In this document: positions 16,275 through 24,128 of the stretch, one piece after another
Layout of the letters: each line of letters starts with the position of its first letter
Position numbering within the stretch: position 1 is the first letter of the stretch
Source of the DNA: a virus
DNA: 64,000 nucleotides
Strand: one strand, 5' to 3'
Virus record (IMG/VR): IMGVR_UViG_3300024503_000015
Coordinates: 1 to 64,000 of that record
Program-made: the position numbers and the translations under genes
Notes under the pieces: generated by a model
Databases searched by the model: none
What the model was told of the DNA's origin: nothing
The model's input: the letters and a program-made list of their open reading frames with translations, nothing else

Positions 16275-17028
16275 TAAAAATTCCCCACATTAAAGTTTTT
16301 GTCAGCGAGTCTTTGCCGTCTACGTCAATTGCCGCACGACCCATTAATTGATTGTGAAATTCTAAATTTACAACGAATTTATTCATAGCAGTATCTGCGG
16401 GTAATACTTCTTCTCTGTAAGCATCTACTAATTTTTTTGCTCCTGCAGGTGTAATTCCGTAACCCACGGCTCCAGGCATCGATGTGTTTGGTAATTTAAG
16501 TGCTTCTGCTTTTTTTGGCGGATTATATAGATATTCAGCATATTTTGGATTTTCGTAAGCACTCTTTCCAGTACATAACATTAATATATCAGTCCATACT
16601 ACTGGAGTATATCCTCTTTCAAATATTACATCATCTTCAAAAATAAAAATAGGCTCGTCTAATTCTATACATAGTTTCCAAAGTCTATAATGGCTGTAAA
16701 AACAACCAATAACTCCTGGTCTTAAAGTTTTTTCCTGTAATTTCGGATCTGTAGATATATCTATTCTTATATTAATACTTCCTACTTCTTCTGGAAATTC
16801 GGAGTCAGGAAATCTAGATTTATATTCATCTATAGAGATAGTTTCAGTTTTTATTCCATATTTGGCAACCCGTCTCTTATCTTGTTTAAAAAGATAAACA
16901 CCTTCGTCTCCATATGTTCCTTCAAATATTTGTGCATCGAACCCGTATTCGATTAATTTTTCTAAAACTTGTGCAGAACTATTTGCTGAACTAGGTATCT
17001 TAGTTAAAGATATAACAAATGCTTTCAT
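16249..17028 (-). CDS. Glycosyltransferase family 25 (LPS-type)
   Basis: 259 aa with the GT25 layout: start MKAFVISL, the RPGVIGCFYSHYRLWK block (GxIGCxxSH) with the acidic IFIFEDDV (DxD-like), and a C-terminal GAVGYGITPAGAKKLV (AYxIxxxGAxKL). GT25 enzymes add galactose or similar sugars to lipooligosaccharide. Here it may remodel host LPS or decorate phage glycans. ATGA overlap with the FkbM gene. Confidence 0.8.
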   Translation of the reverse strand: MKAFVISLTKIPSSANSSAQVLEKLIEYGFDAQIFEGTYGDEGVYLFKQDKRRVAKYGIKTETISIDEYKSRFPDSEFPEEVGSINIRIDISTDPKLQEKTLRPGVIGCFYSHYRLWKLCIELDEPIFIFEDDVIFERGYTPVVWTDILMLCTGKSAYENPKYAEYLYNPPKKAEALKLPNTSMPGAVGYGITPAGAKKLVDAYREEVLPADTAMNKFVVNLEFHNQLMGRAAIDVDGKDSLTKTLMWGIFNDYSDGTG

Positions 17029-17702
17029 ACAGAAAAAACTACCTCATGTCTATAACGATCAACAATTTTATAATTATAAAATTTTAATAAATTTTCAATT
17101 TCTGAAAAAGGTTTATTATATCTGTCGCCGTGGCCAACTTCTTCGACTGCTATCACAGGAAGATATTTTTCAATGGTATTTTTTGCACCATTTAGTGCAT
17201 ACCATTCATATCCTTCAATATCAAGGTGTATAAAAGAACATGCGTCTAAATTTAAATCGTCGATTAATAATGTTGGAATTTTATCAGGCCTGATACCGTT
17301 GCGTTGCATTTTTATTAAATTGGTTTTTATATCTATATGGTTTTTACCTCTGTCGTGATCTCTATATGTAACATTAACTAAATTTCTAGAATCGCCGAGA
17401 CATGCCTGATATTTCATAATGTGTCTCTCAGGATTGTTTAACGTAAGACACAGAAAATTAATATTATCAGGCTCGAATACGTAAACCCTTTCAAAACATT
17501 TTGCATACAGTTGTGTAAACCATCCCATATTGCCACCGGCCTGTACTATAACTTCTTTATTTGAAACAAACGACATTAAATGTTCAGGGAGATCAATTTC
17601 TTTTTTAGTAAAATTATAACAGGCAGTTTCATTTTTTGCCCACCAGAGCCCGTCACGATTTTCTAAATATTCATTAATCATTTGATATCTCTTTGTTGAC
17701 AA
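17025..17702 (-). CDS. FkbM family methyltransferase
   Basis: 225 aa. The SAM-binding Rossmann core is visible as VIVQAGGNMGWFTQLYAK (about 51-68), VYVFEPDN (about 73-80), and the FkbM hallmark FIHLDIEGYEWYALNGA (about 157-173). FkbM enzymes O-methylate sugars or polyketides, fitting the neighbouring glycosyltransferases. It overlaps the GT8-like gene by 25 bp and the GT25 gene by 4 bp. Confidence 0.82.
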   Translation of the reverse strand: MSTKRYQMINEYLENRDGLWWAKNETACYNFTKKEIDLPEHLMSFVSNKEVIVQAGGNMGWFTQLYAKCFERVYVFEPDNINFLCLTLNNPERHIMKYQACLGDSRNLVNVTYRDHDRGKNHIDIKTNLIKMQRNGIRPDKIPTLLIDDLNLDACSFIHLDIEGYEWYALNGAKNTIEKYLPVIAVEEVGHGDRYNKPFSEIENLLKFYNYKIVDRYRHEVVFSV

Positions 17703-18364
17703 TACTCGGTTAGTATGCGTTCACGATGCCATTCGTTGCCCTGTGGCGTATCGGCAAACTCGTGAAAGCAAGGTGCTCCTAGAGTATAATGTAATAATTT
17801 AGCATCCGGATTAGCACCGTACTCGTCAGGAAGCCAATTCCATTCCTTAGGTAATTCTCCAACGCGACTGTCATCGGTCCATTCAAATCTATGTAAATGT
17901 GCGCCTGTAGATTTTTGAATATATTCTGGTGTTAGTTTTTTAGTTGGGAAATTACTACAATTGAATAACATTACACTACTCCAGTTTTTACGTGGATAGT
18001 CTTCATTCTTTGAACCAAGATACTTAACAGGCATCTTTGTCTTGTAATCGTGTTTTACAACCTGCACATCTTTACTAGTTTCTTTAAGTTCCCACAACTC
18101 TGCAATATCTCCTCGAACAATCATATCGCCGTCCATAAAGATAGCATGACCAGAAAAGCCAGTTAAGTAAGGCACAAGGAATCTACTATAGATGAATTGA
18201 TTACTACCGTCTGTGTGCGTTTCGGTATAATCTTTAAAATTGTTTAATGCTAAAGGTGTGATACTAACAGGTACACTAGAGTTTCTAATGATACTGTTAG
18301 CGCATACATGGTATGCTATTGCTTCTCTGGGATCATACCCAATAAAAATAGGAATAGGTCGCAT
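17678..18364 (-). CDS. Glycosyltransferase family 8-like
   Basis: 228 aa. IPIFIGYDPREAIAYHV (4-20) matches the nucleotide-binding N-terminus of GT8-like enzymes, IFMDGDMIVRGDI (about 74-86) is the DxD metal site, and KLLHYTLGAPCF is the C-terminal HxxG-type donor loop. First gene of the glycan operon on the - strand, with a promoter box 8 nt before its ATG. Acceptor unknown. Confidence 0.78.
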   Translation of the reverse strand: MRPIPIFIGYDPREAIAYHVCANSIIRNSSVPVSITPLALNNFKDYTETHTDGSNQFIYSRFLVPYLTGFSGHAIFMDGDMIVRGDIAELWELKETSKDVQVVKHDYKTKMPVKYLGSKNEDYPRKNWSSVMLFNCSNFPTKKLTPEYIQKSTGAHLHRFEWTDDSRVGELPKEWNWLPDEYGANPDAKLLHYTLGAPCFHEFADTPQGNEWHRERILTEYCQQRDIK

Positions 18365-18372
18365 AATAGTAG

Positions 18373-18380
18373 TATTTAAC
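18373..18380 (-). promoter_or_regulatory. Late-type box GTTAAATA
   Basis: Ends 8 nt before the ATG at 18364; predicted leader about 3 nt. The downstream bases (TAAATACTACTAT) are identical to those at the 24115 gene, suggesting an extended shared element. Confidence 0.55.
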
Positions 18381-18399
18381 CATTATGCAACCTGGGAGT

Positions 18400-18855
18400 T
18401 TATAGCGTGGCGTCTTCCATACCAGCAACACGTAATTTAACAATGTTAGTAATCTGCCATTGTTTTTGATCCAGTGCTTTGGTAATGCCTAGCCATTTGT
18501 TTCTTAGCAGAGCAAATTCGTTGATAATCTTTTCCATATCAACAACATCTGCTTCGCCTTCAACATATTTTTCTACATCTCTACTGCTTAATGCACGAGC
18601 ATAATTTTCTAAATATTTTCGGAAATGACTGCTCTTAAGTCTTCGTAATTCAATATTCAAATACTCGAGAACAGCCTCTATTTCCTGTAGTTGGCTAAAA
18701 CGTTGTTCCACAATGCCTGGCATACTGGCCGCTGCCTTTTCTAAATTACCCGTTATACGGCATTCATTCCTTGCGGCCAATAATTCGGCTTCAAAGTATG
18801 TTACAGCATCTGGAATATTACTGATATCATCAGCAATTTTGTTATACCAACCCAT
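18400..18855 (-). CDS. uvsY: UvsY-like recombination mediator
   Basis: 151 aa, almost wholly helical. Located directly behind uvsX and one small gene, the usual uvsY site in T4-like phages; length compares with 137 aa in T4. UvsY helps load UvsX recombinase on gp32-coated single strands. Residues 70-120 (RRLKSSHFRKYL...VEKYV) are basic and fit ssDNA binding. The assignment rests on context, size and helical character; identity to T4 UvsY is not obvious by eye. GAGGAC Shine-Dalgarno. Confidence 0.7.
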   Translation of the reverse strand: MGWYNKIADDISNIPDAVTYFEAELLAARNECRITGNLEKAAASMPGIVEQRFSQLQEIEAVLEYLNIELRRLKSSHFRKYLENYARALSSRDVEKYVEGEADVVDMEKIINEFALLRNKWLGITKALDQKQWQITNIVKLRVAGMEDATL

Positions 18856-19106
18856 TAGTCCTCGTCATAGTCGTGTGAATCATAATCAATCTCGTCCTCA
18901 GTTTCGCCATCCCAGTCATCGAGATAGTATTCGATAGCGGCATCAAGATCTTCGTCTCCGCCTATTGCGGCTTTGAAAACATGATCCTGAACACCGTTAT
19001 CGGCGAGGATATCAACGTACTTACTTGCGACAGTTTCAATTTGCTTTTTATCAAAAAACTCTTTTAGTCCTGTCCATATATCAATGATATGATCTTCATT
19101 CAACAT
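18855..19106 (-). CDS. Acidic hypothetical protein between uvsX and uvsY
   Basis: 83 aa with a strongly acidic tail (DDWDGETEDEIDYDSHDYDED, only partly quoted as key residues D/E/Y). Overlaps the uvsX end by 11 bp and touches the uvsY start. Acidic tails of this kind mimic DNA and suggest interaction with UvsX or gp32; this is inference. Not a named family. Confidence 0.6.
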   Translation of the reverse strand: MLNEDHIIDIWTGLKEFFDKKQIETVASKYVDILADNGVQDHVFKAAIGGDEDLDAAIEYYLDDWDGETEDEIDYDSHDYDED

Positions 19107-20163
19107 TTTCTAAAATCTCTCCAGTTTCAAGGTCGATGTTAGATTGTACAATAGGATTCTTAGCAAAGTCAACCATGACTTTATCCAGGCATCCGTCTTC
19201 ATTGCGTTCCCACTCTTTACGATAGAACTTCAATTCTTCCGACCCTGCGTATTTAAGTCGATTGCCATCTTTTTGCAAGAAACCCTTGGCTTCAAACAAG
19301 TCTACCAATCCACTGTAGGGATTCATACCTGTCTCGTAAGGGATTTTAACTTGAACACTTTCAAAAGGTTTAGCATAGCGTGTCTTCATAATCTTACAAG
19401 CCGCACGAATACCTTTAACTTCTGAAATTTTGTTGCCGTCTTCGTCTTCTTTAAGTTTGAGCTTTTTCATAGCAACAACAATACTTGATGCGTAGATAAA
19501 GCCCTGTCCACCTGAAATTTTATCATCGGGATCAAACATATCTTGACTAGCGTATGTATGGTTAGTTGCTACCAAACCAACGTTGTTGCTACCAAACATG
19601 TTTACACAGTTACGAACAAGTGCTGTAAGTGCTTTAGGCTTACGGCCCATATCACCTTTCAAATCGCCTGCTTCAAACTGATTAACGTCTGTAGGTGTTA
19701 ACAACATACCCAACGAGTCAATAACAAACAAGACCTTTGGACGGTCTTCCATTACCTTGTACTCTTTCATAAACTCATTGATAGTTTTAGCAACGTCATC
19801 AATCATAGCCATGTTAAGTTTTAGTAATTTGTCTTCGCTGGTGTCTACGCCAAGTGCGTGTAACCATTTCTCGTCCAAGGCGTTTTCGCTGTCAATTAAG
19901 ACAACATAGATACCTTGTTCCTGTGCGTGACGTACAATATTGCCAGAACAAATATATGATTTGCCTGCACCAGATTCGCCAGCGAATACAGTAACCTTGC
20001 CCAAAGGAATACCTCTATGGAAGTCACTGCTAATCAAATAGTTTAGCGCATAGTTACCAGTGCTAACCCAGTCAGTTGGGTCTTGGAAACCTACACTAAG
20101 TCCGTCGATGCTCTTAGTTAGAGTTTTACGGAATTTAGATAAATCAAATGCTTTAGTTGCCAT
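19096..20163 (-). CDS. uvsX: UvsX RecA-like recombinase
   Basis: 355 aa strand-exchange ATPase for recombination-dependent replication and repair. Walker A GESGAGKS (62-69), the VVLIDSENALDEKW block (87-100), and Walker B VLFVIDSLG (144-152) are clear, followed by a KxSGGQGFIYASS loop (about 210) in the DNA-binding loop region. Length is close to T4 UvsX (391) and RecA. It is in an operon with gene 32 upstream and uvsY downstream. Confidence 0.93.
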   Translation of the reverse strand: MATKAFDLSKFRKTLTKSIDGLSVGFQDPTDWVSTGNYALNYLISSDFHRGIPLGKVTVFAGESGAGKSYICSGNIVRHAQEQGIYVVLIDSENALDEKWLHALGVDTSEDKLLKLNMAMIDDVAKTINEFMKEYKVMEDRPKVLFVIDSLGMLLTPTDVNQFEAGDLKGDMGRKPKALTALVRNCVNMFGSNNVGLVATNHTYASQDMFDPDDKISGGQGFIYASSIVVAMKKLKLKEDEDGNKISEVKGIRAACKIMKTRYAKPFESVQVKIPYETGMNPYSGLVDLFEAKGFLQKDGNRLKYAGSEELKFYRKEWERNEDGCLDKVMVDFAKNPIVQSNIDLETGEILENVE

Positions 20164-20164
20164 G

Positions 20165-20356
20165 TTATTGATCCAATTCCATTGAATTTGCTTCTTTGAT
20201 GACAGCGATTAGTTCTTCTTCAGTAGTACACATAATCTTGGCTGTCTTCCAATCTTCTTTTTTATCACGACCGCTGACTTCGATCATGAATCCATTGTCA
20301 TAACGATTTACAGTAAATGACTCAGATACTTTCGCTAATTTAGATAATTTTGCCAT
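20165..20356 (-). CDS. Small hypothetical protein, 63 aa
   Basis: ATG with AAGGAGA Shine-Dalgarno. Beta-alpha make-up (FMIEVSGRDKKEDWKTAKIMC then a Glu-rich helix) and no known motif. Sits between gene 32 and uvsX with one nt to the latter; likely co-translated. Function unknown. Confidence 0.6.
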   Translation of the reverse strand: MAKLSKLAKVSESFTVNRYDNGFMIEVSGRDKKEDWKTAKIMCTTEEELIAVIKEANSMELDQ

Positions 20357-20379
20357 TTTATTCTCCTTATAGTGGCGAG

Positions 20380-20406
20380 AAGTATAGAGGCGGAACCTCT
20401 ATACTT
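20380..20406. other. Strong 11-bp hairpin between gene 32 and the 63-aa gene
   Basis: AAGTATAGAGG (20380-20390) pairs perfectly with CCTCTATACTT (20396-20406), 5-nt loop. There is no U-run on the - strand, so it is more likely an RNA-processing or 3'-stabilising structure that sets gene 32 message levels than a full terminator. Confidence 0.6.
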
Positions 20407-20417
20407 TCTCTAATTGC

Positions 20418-21395
20418 TTATTGCTTTTGACGATTGCGAATCATCGCAAGAATGTCTTCTGCACGACCGCTACCACTTGCTGGAGCAGAGGCTGTTTCAG
20501 CCTTTGGTGCAGGAGCACTTACTTTAGGAGCAGGTGCTTCGTCTGGATCAATGTTATGGTCTGCCGCTGGAGCAGATGTACCTGCTGTTGGGTCGCCTGT
20601 TACAGAACCCATACCTGCTGGACGGAAGTATTGTCCCCATGCTTCTTTGTCAAACGGTTCACCGTCAACTGATGCTTGGAACATTTCTTTGATAACTTTG
20701 AGCTCAACATCACCTGGCTTCTTAGGCAAGAAGTCATTTAAGTTGAATAAACCGTGTGCCTTGACTGCGTCAAGTTCTGCATCGGTTAATGGGCGTTCAC
20801 GACGGCTCCACTTTGATGTAGAATAATCAGCATAGCCACCTTTGCTGGTCTTGACCAATTTAAAGTCAACGCCACGTGCGAAGTCTGTTGGCAATTCTTC
20901 CAACTCTGGGTCAACTAATGCTGACTTGATTAATTGGAAAATTTGTGGACCGATAATGAATCGGCGAATTGGATTTTCTGGATGTGAATCTTCTTTCAAT
21001 CCGTCTTCTACTACAAAGCCTTGGAAAATGTATGAACGCTTTTTCCAGTACTTACGACCCAAGTCTTCAAGACTCTTATCCTTAAACCAACCACGCACCT
21101 CACTAAGGATTGGGCAAGTTTCACCATACATTTCCATACATGGTACTTGAACTTGTACTGGTTTAGAATCTGTTTCGCCTTTAATACCAGCGAAAGGTAA
21201 CTTGATCATTAGGCGTTCTGCCCAAAAGAAAGTATTGTCTCCATTACCATCTGGTAGGAAACGTACTGTGGATTCTTTGTTTTGATCTAAGTTCCAGAAC
21301 GGATAGATTGCGTTGTCACCAACGGGGCGGTCACCGCCGCTTGATCTTGTTTCTTGTGCCTGTAGTTTTGCACGAATTTCTGCTAATGTGGCCAT
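20418..21395 (-). CDS. 32: Single-stranded DNA-binding protein gp32
   Basis: 325 aa. Coats ssDNA and organises replication and recombination proteins. The N-terminal basic segment (MATLAEIRAKLQAQ), OB-fold core with FWNL, VRFLPDG and WAERLMIKLPF, a candidate zinc ligand pair (Cys86, Cys94) and the aromatic-rich YWKKRSYIFQGFVV follow the gp32 order. The acidic/Ala-Pro tail ends in AEDILAMIRNRQKQ. Length near T4 gp32 (301). The leader has AAGGAGAA and is preceded by an inverted repeat and a terminator, so it is an independently controlled unit. Confidence 0.9.
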   Translation of the reverse strand: MATLAEIRAKLQAQETRSSGGDRPVGDNAIYPFWNLDQNKESTVRFLPDGNGDNTFFWAERLMIKLPFAGIKGETDSKPVQVQVPCMEMYGETCPILSEVRGWFKDKSLEDLGRKYWKKRSYIFQGFVVEDGLKEDSHPENPIRRFIIGPQIFQLIKSALVDPELEELPTDFARGVDFKLVKTSKGGYADYSTSKWSRRERPLTDAELDAVKAHGLFNLNDFLPKKPGDVELKVIKEMFQASVDGEPFDKEAWGQYFRPAGMGSVTGDPTAGTSAPAADHNIDPDEAPAPKVSAPAPKAETASAPASGSGRAEDILAMIRNRQKQ

Positions 21396-21434
21396 AATGT
21401 TCTCCTTTTAATATGCCTGTTTTGCCTTATATTT

Positions 21435-21455
21435 GTTTTACACCAACTGTAAAAC
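21435..21455 (-). promoter_or_regulatory. Inverted repeat in the gene 32 upstream region
   Basis: GTTTTACA (21435-21442) and TGTAAAAC (21448-21455) flank 5 nt. On the - strand TTTACA within it stands 16 nt from TATAAG, a possible sigma70-like promoter for gene 32. It could alternatively be an operator or RNA hairpin. Confidence 0.4.
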
Positions 21456-21456
21456 A

Positions 21457-21488
21457 AAAAGTGCATACATTGTATTGTACGCACTTTT
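21457..21488 (-). terminator. Bidirectional terminator before gene 32
   Basis: Arms 21457-21469 and 21476-21488 form a 13-bp stem with one mismatch; on the - strand a TTTTTGTTTT tract follows. It ends the unit finishing at 21527 and isolates gene 32. The opposite strand also has a T-rich flank. Confidence 0.65.
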
Positions 21489-21526
21489 ATTTATTATCGC
21501 AAGAGAAATCCTGCGCTAAATGTGAT

Positions 21527-22126
21527 TTATTTTGCCAATCCTGCTAGACGTAAGATATCTTCTTTCTTAAACGGTCTATCAATTAAATTAGGATTCTTTG
21601 GTGCTGTTTTTTGTGATGCAGGTGTGGCAGTTGTTGGGCCGGTTGGTGTTGCAGGTTCTGCCGATTTAGTACTTGGAACACTATCAACGCGATTTCTGCG
21701 AGGTTGAGGTTTGTAAATGTCATCAGCCGCATCAGCCGCTTTGTCAGCAGTTTTGGCTCCAGACTTTTCTACTTCCTTTAAGACCTTTTCTTTAACTGCC
21801 TTGCCCATTGCTTCCTTAACAGGTTGAGGAATCGCTTCGATAATTTTTTCTCTTGCCGCTTTGGAAAGACTTTTTAGAGGACCTTTCATTGCGGCAATTT
21901 CAAAAACTAATATTGCCCAGTCTGTTATATCCATTGAGTTGGGATCTTTATAAATTTTTACAGCGTAATCGTATATGTCCCAAACTGTCCATACAGTAAA
22001 AACAGCACCTATAAGTGCGGCGATAGTCATGCCTCCCAGTCCAGGAATTACCGTAGCACCAATGGCTCCGATAATTGGAAGGAATTCATTTAACTGTCTG
22101 TTTTCTGTTATTTCTCTTAAACGCAT
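21527..22126 (-). CDS. Membrane or head-associated protein with N-terminal capsid-targeting-like peptide
   Basis: 199 aa. It begins MRLREITENRQL, matching the short basic-aromatic N-terminal peptides ending in (I/L)xE that T4 internal head proteins use and that gp21 protease cuts. Two hydrophobic helices follow (about 18-50), then a basic helix, a Pro/Thr-rich stretch and an FKKEDILRLAGLAK end. It may be packaged in the head or inserted in a membrane. Stop four nt from the preceding gene; no separate promoter. Function not assigned. Confidence 0.5.
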   Translation of the reverse strand: MRLREITENRQLNEFLPIIGAIGATVIPGLGGMTIAALIGAVFTVWTVWDIYDYAVKIYKDPNSMDITDWAILVFEIAAMKGPLKSLSKAAREKIIEAIPQPVKEAMGKAVKEKVLKEVEKSGAKTADKAADAADDIYKPQPRRNRVDSVPSTKSAEPATPTGPTTATPASQKTAPKNPNLIDRPFKKEDILRLAGLAK

Positions 22127-22129
22127 ATA

Positions 22130-24115
22130 TTAGAAATCGTTGCCAGCCATACCTTGGCTTACTGGTGCTGGAGGAGTTTTACCTGGATTTTGTTTTTTCC
22201 ATTGTGCTAAATTCTGTGCCTTCCAGTTTGATAGACTCTGCTGTTTAGCGGCATCAATTTGTTGTTGTGGAGTCTGTGCTTGTGCAGGAGCAGGTTGTCC
22301 ACCTTGTGCTGGCGCAAATCCTGCGGCACTTCCTTGAGCGGAAGGTTGTGCAGGTGCTTGTGCAGGAGCAGGTTGAGCCGCTGGTGCAGGTGCTTGTGCA
22401 GGTGCCGCTGGTTGACTATATTGTTGTTGTGCGGCTGCAAACGCTCCTGATTTCTTTGGAGCATATTCATCTGCTGGAGCCGCGGCTGGTGCTTGAGCTG
22501 GAGCAGGTGTTGCTGGTTTTGTTTGTCCTTGTGCAGGAGCCGCGGCTGGTGCCGCTCCGCCTGCTGGTGCTCCGCCTGCTGGTGCTGCCGCACCTTGTGC
22601 TGGTTGTTGTGACTTGGCCGCTTGCATAGCCTTTTGTGTGGCTGGACCCATCTTACCATCAACCGCTATACCAGCCGCTTGTTGAAACTTTTTAATTGCA
22701 GCCTCCAACTCCCCAACTGATGTAGCATCGGCGGCTTCTTGAATAGCGCCTTGCATACTTTCAAAGTCAGGTCCTTCTTGTGCGGGCATCATTTGTTCTT
22801 TAGAGCTTAGTCTTTCAACTACTTGACTAGCAAATTGTCCAGCGTGTTCGCCAAAACGTTTTTCAACAGCAATCTTTACACCCTCTTCGCCTTTAGGAAA
22901 AGTTCCTTGCTCTTGATCGTACATACTCATAATAAATTCTACAACTTCGCGAGCATTTGGTGCTTGTGTAGGAGCAGGCTGTGCCATAGGCGGCTCTTGA
23001 ACATCATATTCGAATGTTGTAATGTCATCTAAATGCTGTTCGTAATCTGCCAAATGATTATGTTCTTCTAAATCGTCATCGTCACATACGCATGGATTCT
23101 TCTCGCAAACATCGCAAACTTTGCCTTTGCCTTCACCAACTAAATCTTCATATCCTAATGCTTTTGGTTGATCTACTAGTCTGTAGATAAATGGGAATAC
23201 AGATTTAAGTTCTTCGTTGAATGTACGGATTGTCAGTGCATCTACCCAACTATTAACTGTTTCTTCTGGGATAGGTAATTCTCTTGCAGGCGCAAAACTT
23301 TCTGCAAACTCTGCATAATAACTTTGACGCTGTAGTTTTGAAATCTGTTCTTTAATATCGGAAATACGTGATAGTACTAATTCGGATACATCGCTTAGTG
23401 CTTCTTGTAAGCCGTTACGCTGAGTGTAATTTTTAAATTGACGTAATTTGCTTAGTTCTTCGCTTAATCCAGATATGTGTGTGCCAATTGCATCATATAC
23501 AGTACCGCCGTTGGCTACGTGAGTGGCCATTGCACGAGCACCATTTAAGTGGCGGTGTGGATAACGGAATCTTTCTCCAGCGGCGTTTTCGATGTAAATG
23601 CTATCAATGTGCATTGTACGTCCTGCTGGAATATTGTAATTAACTGGTTGACTGTGCTTGACGATAATCTTCGCTTCACCCATGTCTTGGAAACTAGTCT
23701 TGCTAGTACCCCATAGTTTTGATTCACTCATTTTTGTATCTCCGTTTTCCTGTGCCAGATATTCATAATCTCTTTTGTCTAGATTTGTTTTTGTAATATC
23801 TCTAGTATCAAAGTTCAGCATGTTCGACTTGGCAAACATACGCAATTCTTTCAAAAAATCGTACCAATGTTTTTTAGCATCTGTGTGCTCGCCTTCCACC
23901 ATGGATTCATTGTAAATCACAGTTAAACTATCGTCGTCTAACTTGATATTAACGTGCCCTAAACTAGCACCCTCGTGAGTAAAATCCAAGTCAAAAAAGC
24001 GAGCAGTTGCTGGGTCTGTAATAACAACACCTGCTTGATCCCCTAGTTTTACATTGGAGAATCTGCTACGAACTTTGTTGAAAAGGTCAGTGGAAATTGT
24101 GGTCAAATCTTTCAT
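22130..24115 (-). CDS. Large virion protein with peptidoglycan-binding-like module
   Basis: 661 aa. The N-terminal half (1-330) is alpha/beta with unknown fold. CDVCEKNPCVC (334-344) is a compact Cys cluster. Residues 468-500 (AIKKFQQAAGIAVDGKMGPATQKAMQ) match a PG_binding_1 half-repeat. Residues about 503-640 are Pro/Ala/Gln low complexity, coded by repetitive codons, ending in QNLAQWKKQNPG. This suggests a virion or lysis-associated factor that touches cell wall. Promoter AATAAATA lies 5 nt before the ATG, leaving no Shine-Dalgarno. Confidence 0.6.
   Translation of the reverse strand: MKDLTTISTDLFNKVRSRFSNVKLGDQAGVVITDPATARFFDLDFTHEGASLGHVNIKLDDDSLTVIYNESMVEGEHTDAKKHWYDFLKELRMFAKSNMLNFDTRDITKTNLDKRDYEYLAQENGDTKMSESKLWGTSKTSFQDMGEAKIIVKHSQPVNYNIPAGRTMHIDSIYIENAAGERFRYPHRHLNGARAMATHVANGGTVYDAIGTHISGLSEELSKLRQFKNYTQRNGLQEALSDVSELVLSRISDIKEQISKLQRQSYYAEFAESFAPARELPIPEETVNSWVDALTIRTFNEELKSVFPFIYRLVDQPKALGYEDLVGEGKGKVCDVCEKNPCVCDDDDLEEHNHLADYEQHLDDITTFEYDVQEPPMAQPAPTQAPNAREVVEFIMSMYDQEQGTFPKGEEGVKIAVEKRFGEHAGQFASQVVERLSSKEQMMPAQEGPDFESMQGAIQEAADATSVGELEAAIKKFQQAAGIAVDGKMGPATQKAMQAAKSQQPAQGAAAPAGGAPAGGAAPAAAPAQGQTKPATPAPAQAPAAAPADEYAPKKSGAFAAAQQQYSQPAAPAQAPAPAAQPAPAQAPAQPSAQGSAAGFAPAQGGQPAPAQAQTPQQQIDAAKQQSLSNWKAQNLAQWKKQNPGKTPPAPVSQGMAGNDF
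22265..22610. repeat. Low-complexity Ala/Pro/Gln-coding repeat tract
   Basis: Imperfect reiteration of codons for AP, AQ and APAQ units (repeated GGTGCTTGTGCAGGAGC-like stretches on the + strand) within the 661-aa gene. It is likely to vary in length between relatives by slippage. Confidence 0.7.
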
Positions 24116-24120
24116 AGTAG

Positions 24121-24128
24121 TATTTATT
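24121..24128 (-). promoter_or_regulatory. Late-type box AATAAATA overlapping the gp17 stop
   Basis: Ends 5 nt before the ATG at 24115, so the predicted start is that A. The TAA stop of the terminase gene (24129-24127) lies partly within the box. Confidence 0.6.

Noticed and set aside
22207-22662. Gln/His-rich reading frame on the - strand inside the 661-aa gene
   Set aside because: It is a frame-shifted shadow of the Pro/Ala/Gln repeat codons with no ribosome-binding site.
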